Made by a program: the position numbers and the translations under genes. This document shows positions 1 through 8,612 of a DNA stretch of 45,798 bases, one piece after another. Source of the DNA: Candidatus Sumerlaeota bacterium. GTDB taxonomy: Bacteria; Sumerlaeota; Sumerlaeia; MWCT01; JAUWMI01. The notes below the pieces were generated by a model that ran no database searches, was not told the origin of the DNA, and worked only from the letters and a program-made list of their open reading frames with translations. The DNA is taken from assembly GCA_030613245.1 (NCBI GenBank), contig JAUWMI010000036.1, forward strand, positions 1-45,798, given 5' to 3'. Position 1 is the first letter of the stretch. Each line of letters opens with the position of its first letter.

Positions 1-147
1 GCTCTGGGAATTTTGTTCAGTTTGCATTCAGGGCTTAAAGTGAACGAAATTCACCGCGCCAAAGGCGGGTAAATCGCCTCGACGACCTTGCCTAAGGCTC
101 ACAATAGCTTTTTGGGCTTGAAGCATTCAAAAAGTTCTAAATCTCAG
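1..147. repeat. Dispersed repeat, copy A (may continue left of the window)
   Basis: This stretch aligns with 17966-18093 over its whole length in the same orientation, at roughly 80 percent identity by eye. The longest shared block is GACGACCTTGCCTAAGGCT, and both copies end in a near-identical TTCTAAA-TCTCAG or TTCTAAA-GCTCAG. Copy A carries about 20 extra bases (around 54-78) that copy B lacks. It ends 17 bases before the ribF start, so it forms most of the visible ribF leader. It contains a short palindrome, GCCTAAGGC. I see no open reading frame and no FMN riboswitch pattern. Confidence 0.75.
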
Positions 148-164
148 AAGGTAAGGATTGAAGT

Positions 165-1115
165 ATGCGGACGATAACATCGCTACAGCAGGTGAGATTG
201 CGCCAGTTGCGGCAGGGGATATACCTGACGTTAGGGGTATTTGATGGTATGCACCGTGGGCATCAGGCATTGATTCGCCGCGTGATTCAGGAGGCGAGGA
301 AGCACAACGGCCTCAGCGTTGTCTTCACGTTTCAGAACCATCCGCTGGAGATTCTTGCGCCTCCGTATTGTCCGCCACGGTTATTGACGTCCGTGCGCAA
401 GCTCGAGATACTGCGGAAGCTGGGCGTTGATATTGTCATCATGATTCCTTTTACTCGGCATTTTGCCCGTCTAGCGGCGCGGGAATTCGTGGCTGACATT
501 CTGGTCAGGCGCTGTAGGGTCGCGAAGGTCTTCTGTGGGGCTGACGTTCGCTTTGGCTACGAGGGGAAAGGGGATGTTGAGCTGTTGCGTAGCATGGGGC
601 GTGAGTATGAGTTCAGTGTGGACAGCATGGTGCCGGTGCGATACCGGGGTATGGTGGTGAGCAGCACGAAAATTCGGGAGTTGCTTCAGGAAGGGATGGT
701 TGATCGCGCGGCACGTCTGCTGACGCGGCCTTACGATCTGATAGGCCGGGTTAAGCGGGGCAAGAGAGTGGGTAAGACGTTGGGTTATCCAACTGCGAAC
801 TTATATGTGGACGAGGATGTCATCGTTCCTGCTGTGGGGGTATATGCGGTGATTGGCGAGTATGGAAAGAAGCAGTACGGGGGAATGGCAAACATTGGCT
901 ATCAGCCAACCTTTGCCAGGGATAAGCTGGAGATCGAGATACATCTTTTTGATTTTTGTGGCGAATTGATTGGAAAACGGCTGAGAGTATTTTTTCTTAA
1001 GCGCTTGCGCGACGAAAAGAGGTTTGCCACGCCTGCCAAATTGCAGGACCAGCTGCGAAAGGACGAACGTACCTCGCGCGCGATTTACGAGAAGTATTTA
1101 CGCTGCAGCGAGTGA
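165..1115 (+). CDS. ribF: Bifunctional riboflavin kinase / FAD synthetase
   Basis: RibF phosphorylates riboflavin to FMN and then adenylylates FMN to FAD in the cytoplasm. The 316-residue length is normal for the family. The N-terminal adenylyltransferase half carries the nucleotidyltransferase signature GVFDGMHRGHQ near residues 24-34, and VVSSTKIRELL near 165-175. The C-terminal flavokinase half has GRVKRGKRVGKTLGYPTANL and then PAVGVYAV. The ATG at 165 follows a purine-rich stretch (AAGGTAAGGATTG). The gene stands alone: downstream is the convergent glnA, separated by a GC-rich palindrome. The leader is largely repeat copy A. The assignment rests on family motifs and is secure. Confidence 0.96.
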   Translation: MRTITSLQQVRLRQLRQGIYLTLGVFDGMHRGHQALIRRVIQEARKHNGLSVVFTFQNHPLEILAPPYCPPRLLTSVRKLEILRKLGVDIVIMIPFTRHFARLAAREFVADILVRRCRVAKVFCGADVRFGYEGKGDVELLRSMGREYEFSVDSMVPVRYRGMVVSSTKIRELLQEGMVDRAARLLTRPYDLIGRVKRGKRVGKTLGYPTANLYVDEDVIVPAVGVYAVIGEYGKKQYGGMANIGYQPTFARDKLEIEIHLFDFCGELIGKRLRVFFLKRLRDEKRFATPAKLQDQLRKDERTSRAIYEKYLRCSE

Positions 1116-1211
1116 AAACGCGCGCTGAGACTCAGAGCACATAACAACAAGAAATATCACATCACGAGGGTACAACATATATACGCGTAAGGCGCATTAA
1201 CAATTCCATAT

Positions 1212-1244
1212 GTAGAGGGGGGCGACCCGCCGGGTCGCCCCTAC
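1212..1244. repeat. Palindromic repeat (GTAG...CTAC family) between convergent genes
   Basis: GTAG and CTAC ends enclose 11-bp perfect arms, GGGGCGACCCG (1219-1229) and CGGGTCGCCCC (1231-1241). The same outer design recurs at 8460, 8549, 9762 and 45754 with different cores. It sits between the 3' ends of ribF and glnA and could form a strong hairpin on both transcripts. There is no T-run, so terminator function is only a guess. Confidence 0.8.
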
Positions 1245-1275
1245 TTTGGCTTAGGCGCCCGTTGTAAATGCATTT

Positions 1276-2688
1276 CTAAATGTCGTAGTAGAGCCCGAAC
1301 TCGTAGGGATGAGGTCTCAGGCGCAGCGCATCTACTTCGTTTTCCGTCTTATAGTCTATCCAGGTTTGGATAACGTCTTCAGTAAACACATCGCCCTTCA
1401 AGAGAAATTCGTGGTCAGTCTCAAGAGCGCATAGCGCTTCCTCCAATGAGCCTGGCACCTTCGGTACGGCCTTGCCCTCCTCAGGCGGCAGGTCGTAGAT
1501 GTTCTTATCCAGCGGCTTGCCTGGGTCAATCTTGTTCATGATGCCATCGAGTCCAGCCATCAGCATCGCACTAAAGGCGTAGTAGAAGTTGCACGAGGGG
1601 TCGGGCGGTCGAAATTCAATGCGCTTGGTGCGCGGGTCCGCTGAATACATGGGAATGCGAATGGCGGCGCTCCGGTTTCGCTGTGAGTAGGCCAGGTTGA
1701 CCGGCGCCTCATAGCCAGGCACAAGGCGTTTGTAGGAGTTCGTGGTTGGTGACGTAAATGCCAGCACCGTAGCGGCGTGTTTGAGCAACCCGCCGATGAA
1801 GAATAGCGCAGTTTCGCTCAGGCCCGCATAGCCGTTTCCAGCAAAGAGATTGCGGTCTTTCTTCCAGAGGCTTATGTGTACGTGCATGCCAGAGCCATTG
1901 TCACCAAAGAGCGGTTTAGGCATGAAGGTGACGGTCTTCTGATATTTTTTCGCAGTATTTTTTACAATGTATTTAAACAAGAGACATTTATCGGCTATGT
2001 GGGTGAGCGAGTCGTAGCGAATGTCAATCTCGCCCTGGCCGGCAGTTGCTACTTCGTGGTGCTGTGCTTCTGCGGGGATGCCGCATTCAATCAGAGTGAG
2101 CATCATTTCGCTGCGCAGGTCGTTCAACGAATCGGTTGGCGGCACAGGGAAATAGCCTTCTTTATAGCGAGGCTTATAGCCCAGATTCGGCCGCTCGTCG
2201 CGACCCGAATTCCAGCGTCCCTCAACCGAGTCAATGTAATAGAACCCATAGTTACACGACTGGTCGAAGCGGATGTCGTCGAAAATGAAAAACTCAAGCT
2301 CCGGGCCGAAGTAGGACACGTCGGCGATGCCCGTGGATTTGAGGTAGGCTTCGCACTTCAATGCGCAATTGCGAGGATCACGAGTGTACTTTTCTTTCGT
2401 GATTGGATCAACGATGTTACAGACCAGGCTTAGTGTTGGGATACTCGCAAAGGGATCAATCATTGCAGTTTCCGGGTCTGGCATTACGAGCATGTCGCTC
2501 TGGTGAATGGATTGCCACCCACGGATGCTCGATCCGTCAAATCCAAACCCTCCTTCGAACGATTCCTCGCTCAGCTGGCTAATCGGAACTGTAAAATGCT
2601 GCCATTGGCCCGGGAAGTCCATAAACTTGAAATCCACACATTTCACACCTTTTTCCTTGCATAAATTCAGCACTTCCTGTGGTTTCAT
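1276..2688 (-). CDS. glnA: Glutamine synthetase, type I
   Basis: This is the cytoplasmic dodecameric enzyme that makes glutamine from glutamate, ammonia and ATP. The 470-residue length fits bacterial GSI. Visible hallmarks are [11 protein letters not shown] near residue 50, [10 protein letters not shown] near 127, the ammonia/glutamate-site stretch [12 protein letters not shown], and the ATP-site stretch [22 protein letters not shown] is present with Tyr398, equivalent to the adenylylated Tyr397 of the enterobacterial enzyme, so this is a GSI-beta type that could be controlled by covalent adenylylation. It is a single gene, convergent with ribF. Upstream (2689-2760) I see no convincing sigma-54 -24/-12 pair. 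Confidence 0.97.
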   Translation of the reverse strand: MKPQEVLNLCKEKGVKCVDFKFMDFPGQWQHFTVPISQLSEESFEGGFGFDGSSIRGWQSIHQSDMLVMPDPETAMIDPFASIPTLSLVCNIVDPITKEKYTRDPRNCALKCEAYLKSTGIADVSYFGPELEFFIFDDIRFDQSCNYGFYYIDSVEGRWNSGRDERPNLGYKPRYKEGYFPVPPTDSLNDLRSEMMLTLIECGIPAEAQHHEVATAGQGEIDIRYDSLTHIADKCLLFKYIVKNTAKKYQKTVTFMPKPLFGDNGSGMHVHISLWKKDRNLFAGNGYAGLSETALFFIGGLLKHAATVLAFTSPTTNSYKRLVPGYEAPVNLAYSQRNRSAAIRIPMYSADPRTKRIEFRPPDPSCNFYYAFSAMLMAGLDGIMNKIDPGKPLDKNIYDLPPEEGKAVPKVPGSLEEALCALETDHEFLLKGDVFTEDVIQTWIDYKTENEVDALRLRPHPYEFGLYYDI

Positions 2689-3125
2689 ACTCAGTACACC
2701 ATCCTTTCCTTACTGACTATTTATTCTTATAAACTAGCCCTAAAAGCAAATCTTCCATATGGAATAGCGCCCCGTTATATCCGACGTTTTTGACATGTCA
2801 AGAGCTATCTTCGACTGGCACTAATTTTTTCCCCGGACTCGTATGAGTTTATTGAAGTTTAGAACTTTTGATGGGAATCTAGCGCTTAAAAATAAATCTA
2901 AAGCTGTTGTTTGCTTGACGTGGCATCCGCCTAGGCGCATGAGCTTCCACGGGCAAGATGCCCGTGCCACGTGTGACAAGGCATCAGGACACGCTATAAA
3001 ATCCCCTTCGGTTTATATTAATCGCTCAAACTGGACGAACTTGGCCGCCGTGATCCACCGGGTCGCACGCGGTAAATCTGTGGCAAAATTGTTGTAGCAC
3101 CAAAAGTTCCAGACTTCAGAATCCT
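2689..3125. other. Intergenic region between glnA and trxB
   Basis: This 437-base stretch holds the glnA leader (an AAGGAAAGGAT-like ribosome site on the minus strand just before the ATG) and, at 2918-2972, a dispersed palindromic repeat. An 84-codon frame crosses the region, but it encodes the repeat's artefact peptide (HGQDARAT) and has no family support. I found no RNA gene or terminator with a T-run. Confidence 0.5.
2918..2972. repeat. Nested palindromic repeat (HGQDARAT type)
   Basis: The outer arms ACGTGGC (2918-2924) and GCCACGT (2966-2972) enclose a palindromic CCGCCTAGGCG-like core and an 8-bp hairpin, CACGGGCA-aga-TGCCCGTG (2948-2966). Read on the plus strand, the inner hairpin gives the peptide FHGQDARAT, which I know as a recurrent spurious protein fragment in several PVC-group and candidate-phylum genomes. 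It is therefore a dispersed, noncoding repeat. Confidence 0.75.
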
Positions 3126-4055
3126 TCAGAGTTCGCTCAAGTACTTATCCGCGTAATATGCAGCTGTTGCCCCTTCACTTGCAGCAGTTACGATCTGGCG
3201 AATGGTCTGTTGTCGCACGTCTCCAGCGGCAAAGATGCCTGGCACCGAAGTCGCCATGCGGTGATCAGTGGCAACAAAACCGAGATTGTTCATCTCGACA
3301 AGCCCTCTTACGAACTCTGTATTGGGAATATGGCCGATGAAAATAAAGACGCCTTGCGTGGGCAGTTCCCGTTTTTCCTCAGTTTTCACATTCTTGACGC
3401 TGACGCCTGTAACGGAATCTGAGCCCAGGATTTTGGTGACGATTGTATCCCAGAGGAAGTGAATTTTTGAGTTAGCAAACGCACGTTCCTGAAGGATTTT
3501 TTCTGCGCGCAACTGGTCGCGCCGATGGATAACAGTCAGCTCTGTGACGAACTTGGTGAGAAACAGCGACTCGTCAATTGCGGCATCGCCACCGCCAGCC
3601 ACTACGATCTTTTTTCCGCGGAAGAACATGCCGTCACAGGTGCCGCAGTACGACACTCCTTTGCCAGTAAGCTCCTGTTCGCCCGGCACGTTCAGTTTGC
3701 GTGGCGATGCGCCTGAACAGAGAATAACGGCACCGCAGGAATAGGAACGCTCGGAGGTCGTGACGATTCGCTTTCTGTTTTCCAGTGCAATGGTCTGGAC
3801 GTTTTCAATGCGGATTTCTGTATCAAAGGCGCGGGCATGGTCTTCCATGAGCTTGCTGAGTTCAGGGCCTGGAATGCCTTTTGGGAATGCAGGGTAGTTC
3901 TCAATCATGTGTGAAATTATCATCTGCCCACCCGGGGCCATCGTGTCAAGCAGAAGGGTTTTGCGGCGCGCCCGGGTTGCGTAGATAGCCGCTGCAAGTC
4001 CGGCAGGCCCGCCACCTGCAATAATGATGTCGTAGTCAAACCCTGATGTGCTCAT
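3126..4055 (-). CDS. trxB: Thioredoxin reductase (NADPH, FAD)
   Basis: TrxB passes electrons from NADPH through FAD and a redox-active disulfide to thioredoxin in the cytoplasm. From the N terminus the protein shows the FAD-binding GGGPAGLAAAIYATRA, then the active site YCGTCDG with Cys137 and Cys140, the NADPH-binding GGGDAAIDESLFL, the HRRDQLRAEK arginine motif for the NADPH phosphate, and GIFAAGDVR near the C terminus. The length (309 residues) is typical. I start at the ATG at 4055 rather than the adjoining upstream TTG, because GGAG lies about eight bases before that ATG. The gene is monocistronic. Confidence 0.96.
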   Translation of the reverse strand: MSTSGFDYDIIIAGGGPAGLAAAIYATRARRKTLLLDTMAPGGQMIISHMIENYPAFPKGIPGPELSKLMEDHARAFDTEIRIENVQTIALENRKRIVTTSERSYSCGAVILCSGASPRKLNVPGEQELTGKGVSYCGTCDGMFFRGKKIVVAGGGDAAIDESLFLTKFVTELTVIHRRDQLRAEKILQERAFANSKIHFLWDTIVTKILGSDSVTGVSVKNVKTEEKRELPTQGVFIFIGHIPNTEFVRGLVEMNNLGFVATDHRMATSVPGIFAAGDVRQQTIRQIVTAASEGATAAYYADKYLSEL

Positions 4056-4350
4056 CAATCACACTCCGTTCCAGTAAAGTTGGCATCAGAACAACGTCAC
4101 GTCTGCGTGTAAACAGCCAAAACCCTTGACAAGGTAAACCAAAACCTGAATTAATTTTAAACTAGTATAGTGAAAAAGCGCTAGGTCGAAGTCAACCTTT
4201 TTGTCAATCATACTCAGGTGAACCGCTTCACTCGTCAGCAACGCATTGTGCATATTCGAGGTATGTATTGTGGCACCTGAGGTGCGTGTGCTTTACTTTT
4301 GCCGGGCGCCATCTATTAAGAAGGCCGCTTAAGGAATAAAGGCGACAGCA
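4056..4350. other. Divergent promoter region, trxB / LPS-core cluster
   Basis: This AT-rich 295-base spacer separates the minus-strand trxB from the plus-strand core cluster. On the plus strand there is a perfect -35 box TTGACA at 4126-4131, with only a poor -10 (AATTAA, 17 bases on). On the minus strand TATACT (4164-4169) could serve as a trxB -10, but it has no -35 at normal spacing. No coding sequence or repeat is evident. Confidence 0.3.
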
Positions 4351-5127
4351 ATGGAACGCGAGAAGGTGAGCATAATAATCCCCACGTACAATGAGGAACA
4401 GAATATACGTGACTGCCTCGAGTCGGTCAAGTGGGCAGATGAGATTTTCATTGTTGATTCGTTCAGTACGGATGGCACGCTCAGCATTGCGCGTGAGTAC
4501 ACGGATCTCATCGTGCAACATCCATACGAGAATTCAGCGGCCCAGAAGAATTGGGCAATACCACAGGCAACCCATCCATGGGTCATGGTTGTAGACGCGG
4601 ACGAGCGGGTGACGCCAGAGCTACGCGACGAAATTCTCGAGATGCTCAGTCGTCCACACTCCTACGATGGGTTTTATATCTACCGTGTGAATCATTTTCT
4701 CGGCAAGCGGATTCGCTATTGTGGGTGGCAGCGCGATGACGTCTTGCGGCTGTTTAAACGCGACAAGGGGCGCTATGAGAAAAAAGAGGTTCATGCCGAC
4801 GTGGTTGTTCCCGGGCCGACGACTCATCTGCGCCACAAGCTGCTTCATTACACATTCCAAAGTTTTGATCAGTATCTAAAGAAATTTGATCGCTACACAA
4901 GTTGGGCCGCTGGTGATCGTGCCAAGCGCACGCGGCGAGTGCATTGGCACCATCTCACATTGCGGCCAGCGGCACGTTTTGTGCGGCAATACGTGTTGCG
5001 TCTGGGATTTCTGGATGGCCTGAGTGGGCTGGTGTTGTGCAGCCTTGCGGCCTACAGTGTGTTTCTTAAATACGCGAAATTGTGGGAGCGGCAACAAGCG
5101 CAATCGCACGATGGGAAGAAGTCTTGA
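4351..5127 (+). CDS. Family 2 glycosyltransferase, WaaE/KdtX-like (LPS core)
   Basis: This 258-residue GT-A enzyme belongs to GT2. The N terminus VSIIIPTYNEEQNIRDCLES is the nucleotide-sugar binding strand-loop, followed by DEIFIVDSFSTDGT and the metal-binding VDADE (DxD) near residue 80. The C-terminal third, with QYVLRLGFLDGLSGL and a hydrophobic stretch, resembles the WaaE/KdtX group that adds a glucose to the inner core at the cytoplasmic face of the membrane. The exact sugar and acceptor cannot be read from the sequence. AAGGAATAAAGG provides a ribosome site. Its TGA overlaps the ATG of the next gene by one base, so it is the first gene of a coupled core operon. Confidence 0.88.
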   Translation: MEREKVSIIIPTYNEEQNIRDCLESVKWADEIFIVDSFSTDGTLSIAREYTDLIVQHPYENSAAQKNWAIPQATHPWVMVVDADERVTPELRDEILEMLSRPHSYDGFYIYRVNHFLGKRIRYCGWQRDDVLRLFKRDKGRYEKKEVHADVVVPGPTTHLRHKLLHYTFQSFDQYLKKFDRYTSWAAGDRAKRTRRVHWHHLTLRPAARFVRQYVLRLGFLDGLSGLVLCSLAAYSVFLKYAKLWERQQAQSHDGKKS

Positions 5128-6209
5128 TGACAGTCAGGTCAATAGTTATTAAGGGCATCAATTGGGTCGGCGACACGATTTTAACCACGCCGGCGATAAC
5201 TGCACTGCATCGCGGTTTTCCTGAGGCAGCGATTACGGTGGTGGCCCGGCCCTGGGTGGCGGCCCTGCTTGAGGCGAATGAAGACATAACTGACGTCTGG
5301 GAAGTTGATGAGCGCAATCGGCTGAAATTTTTGGCTGTAGCTGCACGTATACGGCGCCAGCGCTTTGATCTGGGCATTCTTTTTCCTAATTCCTTTGCCT
5401 CAGCGCTCCTGCTGGCACTTGGCGGCGTAAGGCGGCGCGTGGGCTATGATCGGGACGGCCGCAGGTTCTTGCTGACCGATCGTATCGTTGTTACCGACGA
5501 GATTCTGAAGGTTCATCAGGTGGAATACTATCTGAATATTGTTGGGCAGGTATGCGACATCACGGATAGTCCGCGCCGGTTGGTATTGAACGTGCTGCCG
5601 ACCGAGCGCGAATGGATGAGTGCCTTTTTGCAGAAGCAAGGTGTGCGAGAGACAGAGTTACTGGTGGGGCTGAATCCGGGAGCACACTATGGGACTGCCA
5701 AGCGGTGGTTTCCGGAACGATTTGCCGCTGTGGCCCGGTACTGTGCGGAGCATTACGGCGCAAGGATTGTTATAACAGGCAGCCAGTACGAGGCGGAGAT
5801 CGCCCGCGAAGTGGCAGCTCGCGCCGAGATTCCCGTGCTTAATCTCAGCGGCCAGCTCACGCTACGCCAGCTGGCACCGCTGATTGTCCGGTGTTCACTG
5901 TACATTACGAACGATTGCGGCTCGATGCACATTGCGGCAGCGCTTGGCGTTCCACTCGTGGCGATTTTTGGCTCGACCGACTGGGTAACCACTGCGCCAT
6001 ACAGCGAAAAAGCCATTATGGTACGAAAGCCCACAGACTGTGCGCCGTGCCTCCTGCGCGAATGTCCTACGGATCACCGCTGCATGGAGGCGATCACTGT
6101 GGATGATGTCATCCAGGCGGTGGACAAGCACCTTGAACACGCCACACCTGCGCGCACAGACGCAGATTTCAGATGCAGCTTCTCCACCGAGCCTAATCAC
6201 AAGAGCTGA
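5127..6209 (+). CDS. waaF: ADP-heptose:LPS heptosyltransferase II
   Basis: This GT9 enzyme transfers the second L-glycero-D-manno-heptose to the inner core from ADP-heptose. The N terminus IVIKGINWVGDTILTTPAI is characteristic, followed by NPGAHYGTAKRWFPERFA and the C-terminal donor-site motif NDCGSMHIAAALGVP with GSTDW. The C-terminal CAPCLLRECPTDHRCM cysteine cluster is typical of WaaF. An in-frame start lies 45 bases upstream (5082), but the ATG at 5127 overlaps the previous stop (TGATGA-type coupling) and begins exactly at the conserved domain. That gives 360 residues, normal for WaaF. Confidence 0.92.
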   Translation: MTVRSIVIKGINWVGDTILTTPAITALHRGFPEAAITVVARPWVAALLEANEDITDVWEVDERNRLKFLAVAARIRRQRFDLGILFPNSFASALLLALGGVRRRVGYDRDGRRFLLTDRIVVTDEILKVHQVEYYLNIVGQVCDITDSPRRLVLNVLPTEREWMSAFLQKQGVRETELLVGLNPGAHYGTAKRWFPERFAAVARYCAEHYGARIVITGSQYEAEIAREVAARAEIPVLNLSGQLTLRQLAPLIVRCSLYITNDCGSMHIAAALGVPLVAIFGSTDWVTTAPYSEKAIMVRKPTDCAPCLLRECPTDHRCMEAITVDDVIQAVDKHLEHATPARTDADFRCSFSTEPNHKS

Positions 6210-6228
6210 GAACCGAGGTTTACAGCCT

Positions 6229-7374
6229 GTGGCCGAAAAAATTCTGCACATTGATAGCGAGTCGGAATGGCGTGGCGGCGAAGCGCAAGTCTTGCAGTTG
6301 TGCATTGGCTTGAAGACGCTGGATTACGATCCACTTCTTGTGGTGTCGCCGCAGAGCGCTCTTGAGACCCGGGCTAGCCACGCCAATCTGGACATTGTCC
6401 CGATGAAAATGCGAAGCGAGTATAACGTTCGAACAATCCTGCGTCTACGTCGGCTGATAAAGCAAGAAGGTATTGCGCTTTGCCACGCGCACACTGCACA
6501 TGCACACAGCCTGGCGTGGGGAGCAACGGCGAGGACGCTCGCAGTGCCGGTCGTTGTATCGCGCCGTGTGGATTTTAGCGTAGGACGGAACTATTTCTCC
6601 CGGCTCAAGTATCAGAGTCCGCGTGTGTATTTCATTGCCATTTCCAATGGAGTAAAGCAGGTGCTGCTCAAGGGAGGAATACTTGAAGAGCGAATTTTTG
6701 TTGTGCCAAGTGGAATTGACACGGGCAAATTTAAAGATGAAGTGCGAACACGCCAGGACTTCTGTAAGGAATTTAATTTATCGCCTGATACTGTTATTGT
6801 GGGCAATATTGCACACCTGGCAGATCACAAAGGTCAGCGCTATCTCGTGGAAGCAGTGCCGGAAGTGCTAGGAAAATGTCCCAATGCAGTCTTTTTTATT
6901 GTGGGAGAAGGGGATGAACGGCCAGCCCTGGAGCAGCTGATCTCAAAGTTAGATTTAGGATCGAAAGTAATTCTTACAGGTTTTCGCGAAGACATTGGCT
7001 ATTTTTTGCGCGCGTTTGATGTTTTTGTGTTGTCGTCGCATCTGGAAGGGCTGTGCACTTCATTGCTTGACGCCCTGCTCATGGAAATTCCGGTAGTAGC
7101 GACACGCACCGGCGGGGTGCCGGAAATTATTGAGGACAGTGTCACTGGCCTGCTAGTGGAAGTGCGAAATCCGCATGCACTGGCTGAGGGTATTCTTCGG
7201 TTAATCAGAGAACCTGCATTGAGTCAGCAATTTGCGAAGGCTGGTCGTGAGTGCGTGCTCACCCGTTTTACGACTCAACAGATGGTTCGCGGCACGGTTG
7301 CCGTATATGAAAAAGTACTTGCTGCACATAACAAAGTTAGTGGGGAGATGGACCGACGGAGGGGAGACCGATGA
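6229..7374 (+). CDS. Family 4 glycosyltransferase (LPS core)
   Basis: A GT-B fold glycosyltransferase of GT4. The N terminus ILHIDSESEWRGGEAQVLQL contains the acceptor-domain glycine motif. The C-terminal half contains NIAHLADHKGQRYLVEA, FFIVGEGDERPALE, LSSHLEGLCTSLLDALLMEIPVVAT and GGVPEII, including the E-x7-E donor site. The open frame runs back to 6040 inside waaF, but the upstream part is out-of-frame waaF sequence. I choose the GTG at 6229, preceded by GAGG at 6215-6218, giving 381 residues. The gene lies between waaF and gmhB, so a core sugar is the likely product; the specific sugar is unknown. Confidence 0.85.
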   Translation: MAEKILHIDSESEWRGGEAQVLQLCIGLKTLDYDPLLVVSPQSALETRASHANLDIVPMKMRSEYNVRTILRLRRLIKQEGIALCHAHTAHAHSLAWGATARTLAVPVVVSRRVDFSVGRNYFSRLKYQSPRVYFIAISNGVKQVLLKGGILEERIFVVPSGIDTGKFKDEVRTRQDFCKEFNLSPDTVIVGNIAHLADHKGQRYLVEAVPEVLGKCPNAVFFIVGEGDERPALEQLISKLDLGSKVILTGFREDIGYFLRAFDVFVLSSHLEGLCTSLLDALLMEIPVVATRTGGVPEIIEDSVTGLLVEVRNPHALAEGILRLIREPALSQQFAKAGRECVLTRFTTQQMVRGTVAVYEKVLAAHNKVSGEMDRRRGDR

Positions 7375-7955
7375 AAAAGCCCGCAGTTTTTCTTGATCGC
7401 GATGGCACGGTGACGGAAGAGGTGGGGTATGTGAATCACGAAAGCCGGCTGCGTCTCTTGCCGCGCAGCGCTGAAGCTATCAGGCTGCTGAACGAATGCG
7501 GGCTGCTGGCCGTGATTGTCACCAACCAGTCCGGGGTTGCACGCGGCTACTTCGACGAAGCATTGGTCGGCCGGGTGCATCAGCGCTTGATTTCCTTACT
7601 GAAGGAACATGGGGCGGTTCTGGATGGCATTTACTATTGCCCCCACCATCCTACTGTCGGACTGCCGCCCTATCGGCAAGAATGTAAATGTCGGAAGCCG
7701 GATATCGGTCTGTTGGAACGAGCAGCGGCTGAGATGACCATTGATCTGCTGCACTCCTACGTAGTTGGCGATCGAATCAAGGATATTGAGTTTGGACAGA
7801 GGCTGAATTTAAAGTCGGTTTTTGTTCTTACAGGATATGGCCGGGGGGAGTATGAATATCAGCACGACGCATGGACAGTGGAGCCGCACTATATAGCCGA
7901 GGATCTTTTGGATGCGGTGCGCTGGATTCTGGAGGATTTGGGCAAGTCGCAGTAA
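7371..7955 (+). CDS. gmhB: D,D-heptose 1,7-bisphosphate 7-phosphatase
   Basis: GmhB removes the C7 phosphate of D-glycero-D-manno-heptose 1,7-bisphosphate during ADP-heptose synthesis. It is a HAD-superfamily enzyme of 194 residues. Motif I is FLDRDGTVTEE (nucleophile and acid/base Asp), motif II is VTNQSGVARGYF, the zinc-loop region contains CPHHP and CKCRKPD, and motif IV is VGDRIKDIEFG. The ATG overlaps the preceding glycosyltransferase stop by four bases (ATGA), which indicates translational coupling. Together with the next gene it supplies two of the steps leading to ADP-heptose for waaF and waaC. Confidence 0.93.
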   Translation: MKKPAVFLDRDGTVTEEVGYVNHESRLRLLPRSAEAIRLLNECGLLAVIVTNQSGVARGYFDEALVGRVHQRLISLLKEHGAVLDGIYYCPHHPTVGLPPYRQECKCRKPDIGLLERAAAEMTIDLLHSYVVGDRIKDIEFGQRLNLKSVFVLTGYGRGEYEYQHDAWTVEPHYIAEDLLDAVRWILEDLGKSQ

Positions 7956-7981
7956 ACGCCGTAGCCGGGAGAAGAACGAGG

Positions 7982-8476
7982 ATGATGGAGAAAGTTAAGA
8001 CACTTACCGAGTTGAAGAAGATTGTGGCAGACATCCGTAGTGCAGGCAAGAGAGTAGTGTTTGTCAACGGATGTTTCGACATGCTGCACGGCGGACACAT
8101 CTCGTATCTGCAAAGCGCAAAAGCCCAGGGCGACATGCTCGTAGTCGGCGTGAACTCTGATGTCTCAATGAAAAAGATAAAGGGTGATAAGCGGCCGATT
8201 TACCCGGAGCAGGAGCGGCTCGAGCTTCTCGCTGCTATTCAGTATGTGGATTATATGATGCTTTTTGACGAGGAGTCATGCGATCACCTGCTGCGCGAAC
8301 TCCACCCGGATGTTCATGCGAAAGGTACCGACTATACGCGAGAGACCGTGCCGGAACGAGCTACTTCTCAGGAGCTGGGAATCGAGGTCTTTATTGCCGG
8401 CGCCCCAAAGGAGAACGCCACCAAGGATATCATCCAGCTGATTCTCCAGCGCTATGGAAGTAGGGACAGATTATAA
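7982..8476 (+). CDS. hldE: D-glycero-beta-D-manno-heptose 1-phosphate adenylyltransferase (stand-alone HldE C-domain)
   Basis: This cytidylyltransferase-fold enzyme (RfaE domain II) joins heptose 1-phosphate to AMP. VFVNGCFDMLHGGHISYL carries the nucleotide-binding GCFD and HxGH motifs, KGDKRPIYPEQERLELLAA is family-typical, and the C terminus has GAPKENATKDIIQLIL. The kinase domain fused in enterobacterial HldE is absent, so this is the split form and a separate kinase must lie elsewhere. The frame opens at 7871 inside gmhB, but GGGAGAAGAACGAGG precedes the double ATG at 7982/7985. The last codons (SRDRL and stop) lie inside a 28-bp palindromic repeat, an unusual gene end. Confidence 0.92.
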   Translation: MMEKVKTLTELKKIVADIRSAGKRVVFVNGCFDMLHGGHISYLQSAKAQGDMLVVGVNSDVSMKKIKGDKRPIYPEQERLELLAAIQYVDYMMLFDEESCDHLLRELHPDVHAKGTDYTRETVPERATSQELGIEVFIAGAPKENATKDIIQLILQRYGSRDRL

Positions 8477-8487
8477 TCTGTCCCTAC
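8460..8487. repeat. 28-bp perfect palindrome (variable-core family), overlapping a stop codon
   Basis: The arms GTAGGGACAGATTA and TAATCTGTCCCTAC are perfect reverse complements with no spacer. The element overlaps the last five codons and the TAA of the heptose adenylyltransferase gene. It shares its end sequence (GTAGGG...CCCTAC) and 28-bp length with 8549-8576, 9762-9789 and 45754-45781. Confidence 0.9.
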
Positions 8488-8548
8488 AACTGCTGGCTCT
8501 CCTTTATACCATCTATTAGTTTGCCACGATGAATCAGATTGGCAAATT

Positions 8549-8576
8549 GTAGGGACGTTTAATTAAACGCCCCTAC
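8549..8576. repeat. 28-bp palindrome, TTTAATTAAA core
   Basis: GTAGGGACGTTTAA pairs with TTAAACGCCCCTAC with a single mismatch. The core GTTTAATTAAAC is identical to that of 45754-45781. It lies in the short gap between the adenylyltransferase gene and waaC. Confidence 0.88.
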
Positions 8577-8612
8577 GTACTCAGGACAGACCGCAGAAAG
8601 CGCGGGAGAAGA

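Noticed and set aside
1-164. FMN riboswitch upstream of ribF
   Set aside because: The conserved RFN segments are not visible; the region is dispersed repeat copy A.
1876-2433. Plus-strand 185-codon frame opposite glnA
   Set aside because: Antisense to a conserved gene with no family features.
2843-3097. Plus-strand frame of 84 codons with HGQDARAT
   Set aside because: The peptide is encoded by a palindromic repeat; no ribosome site or family support.
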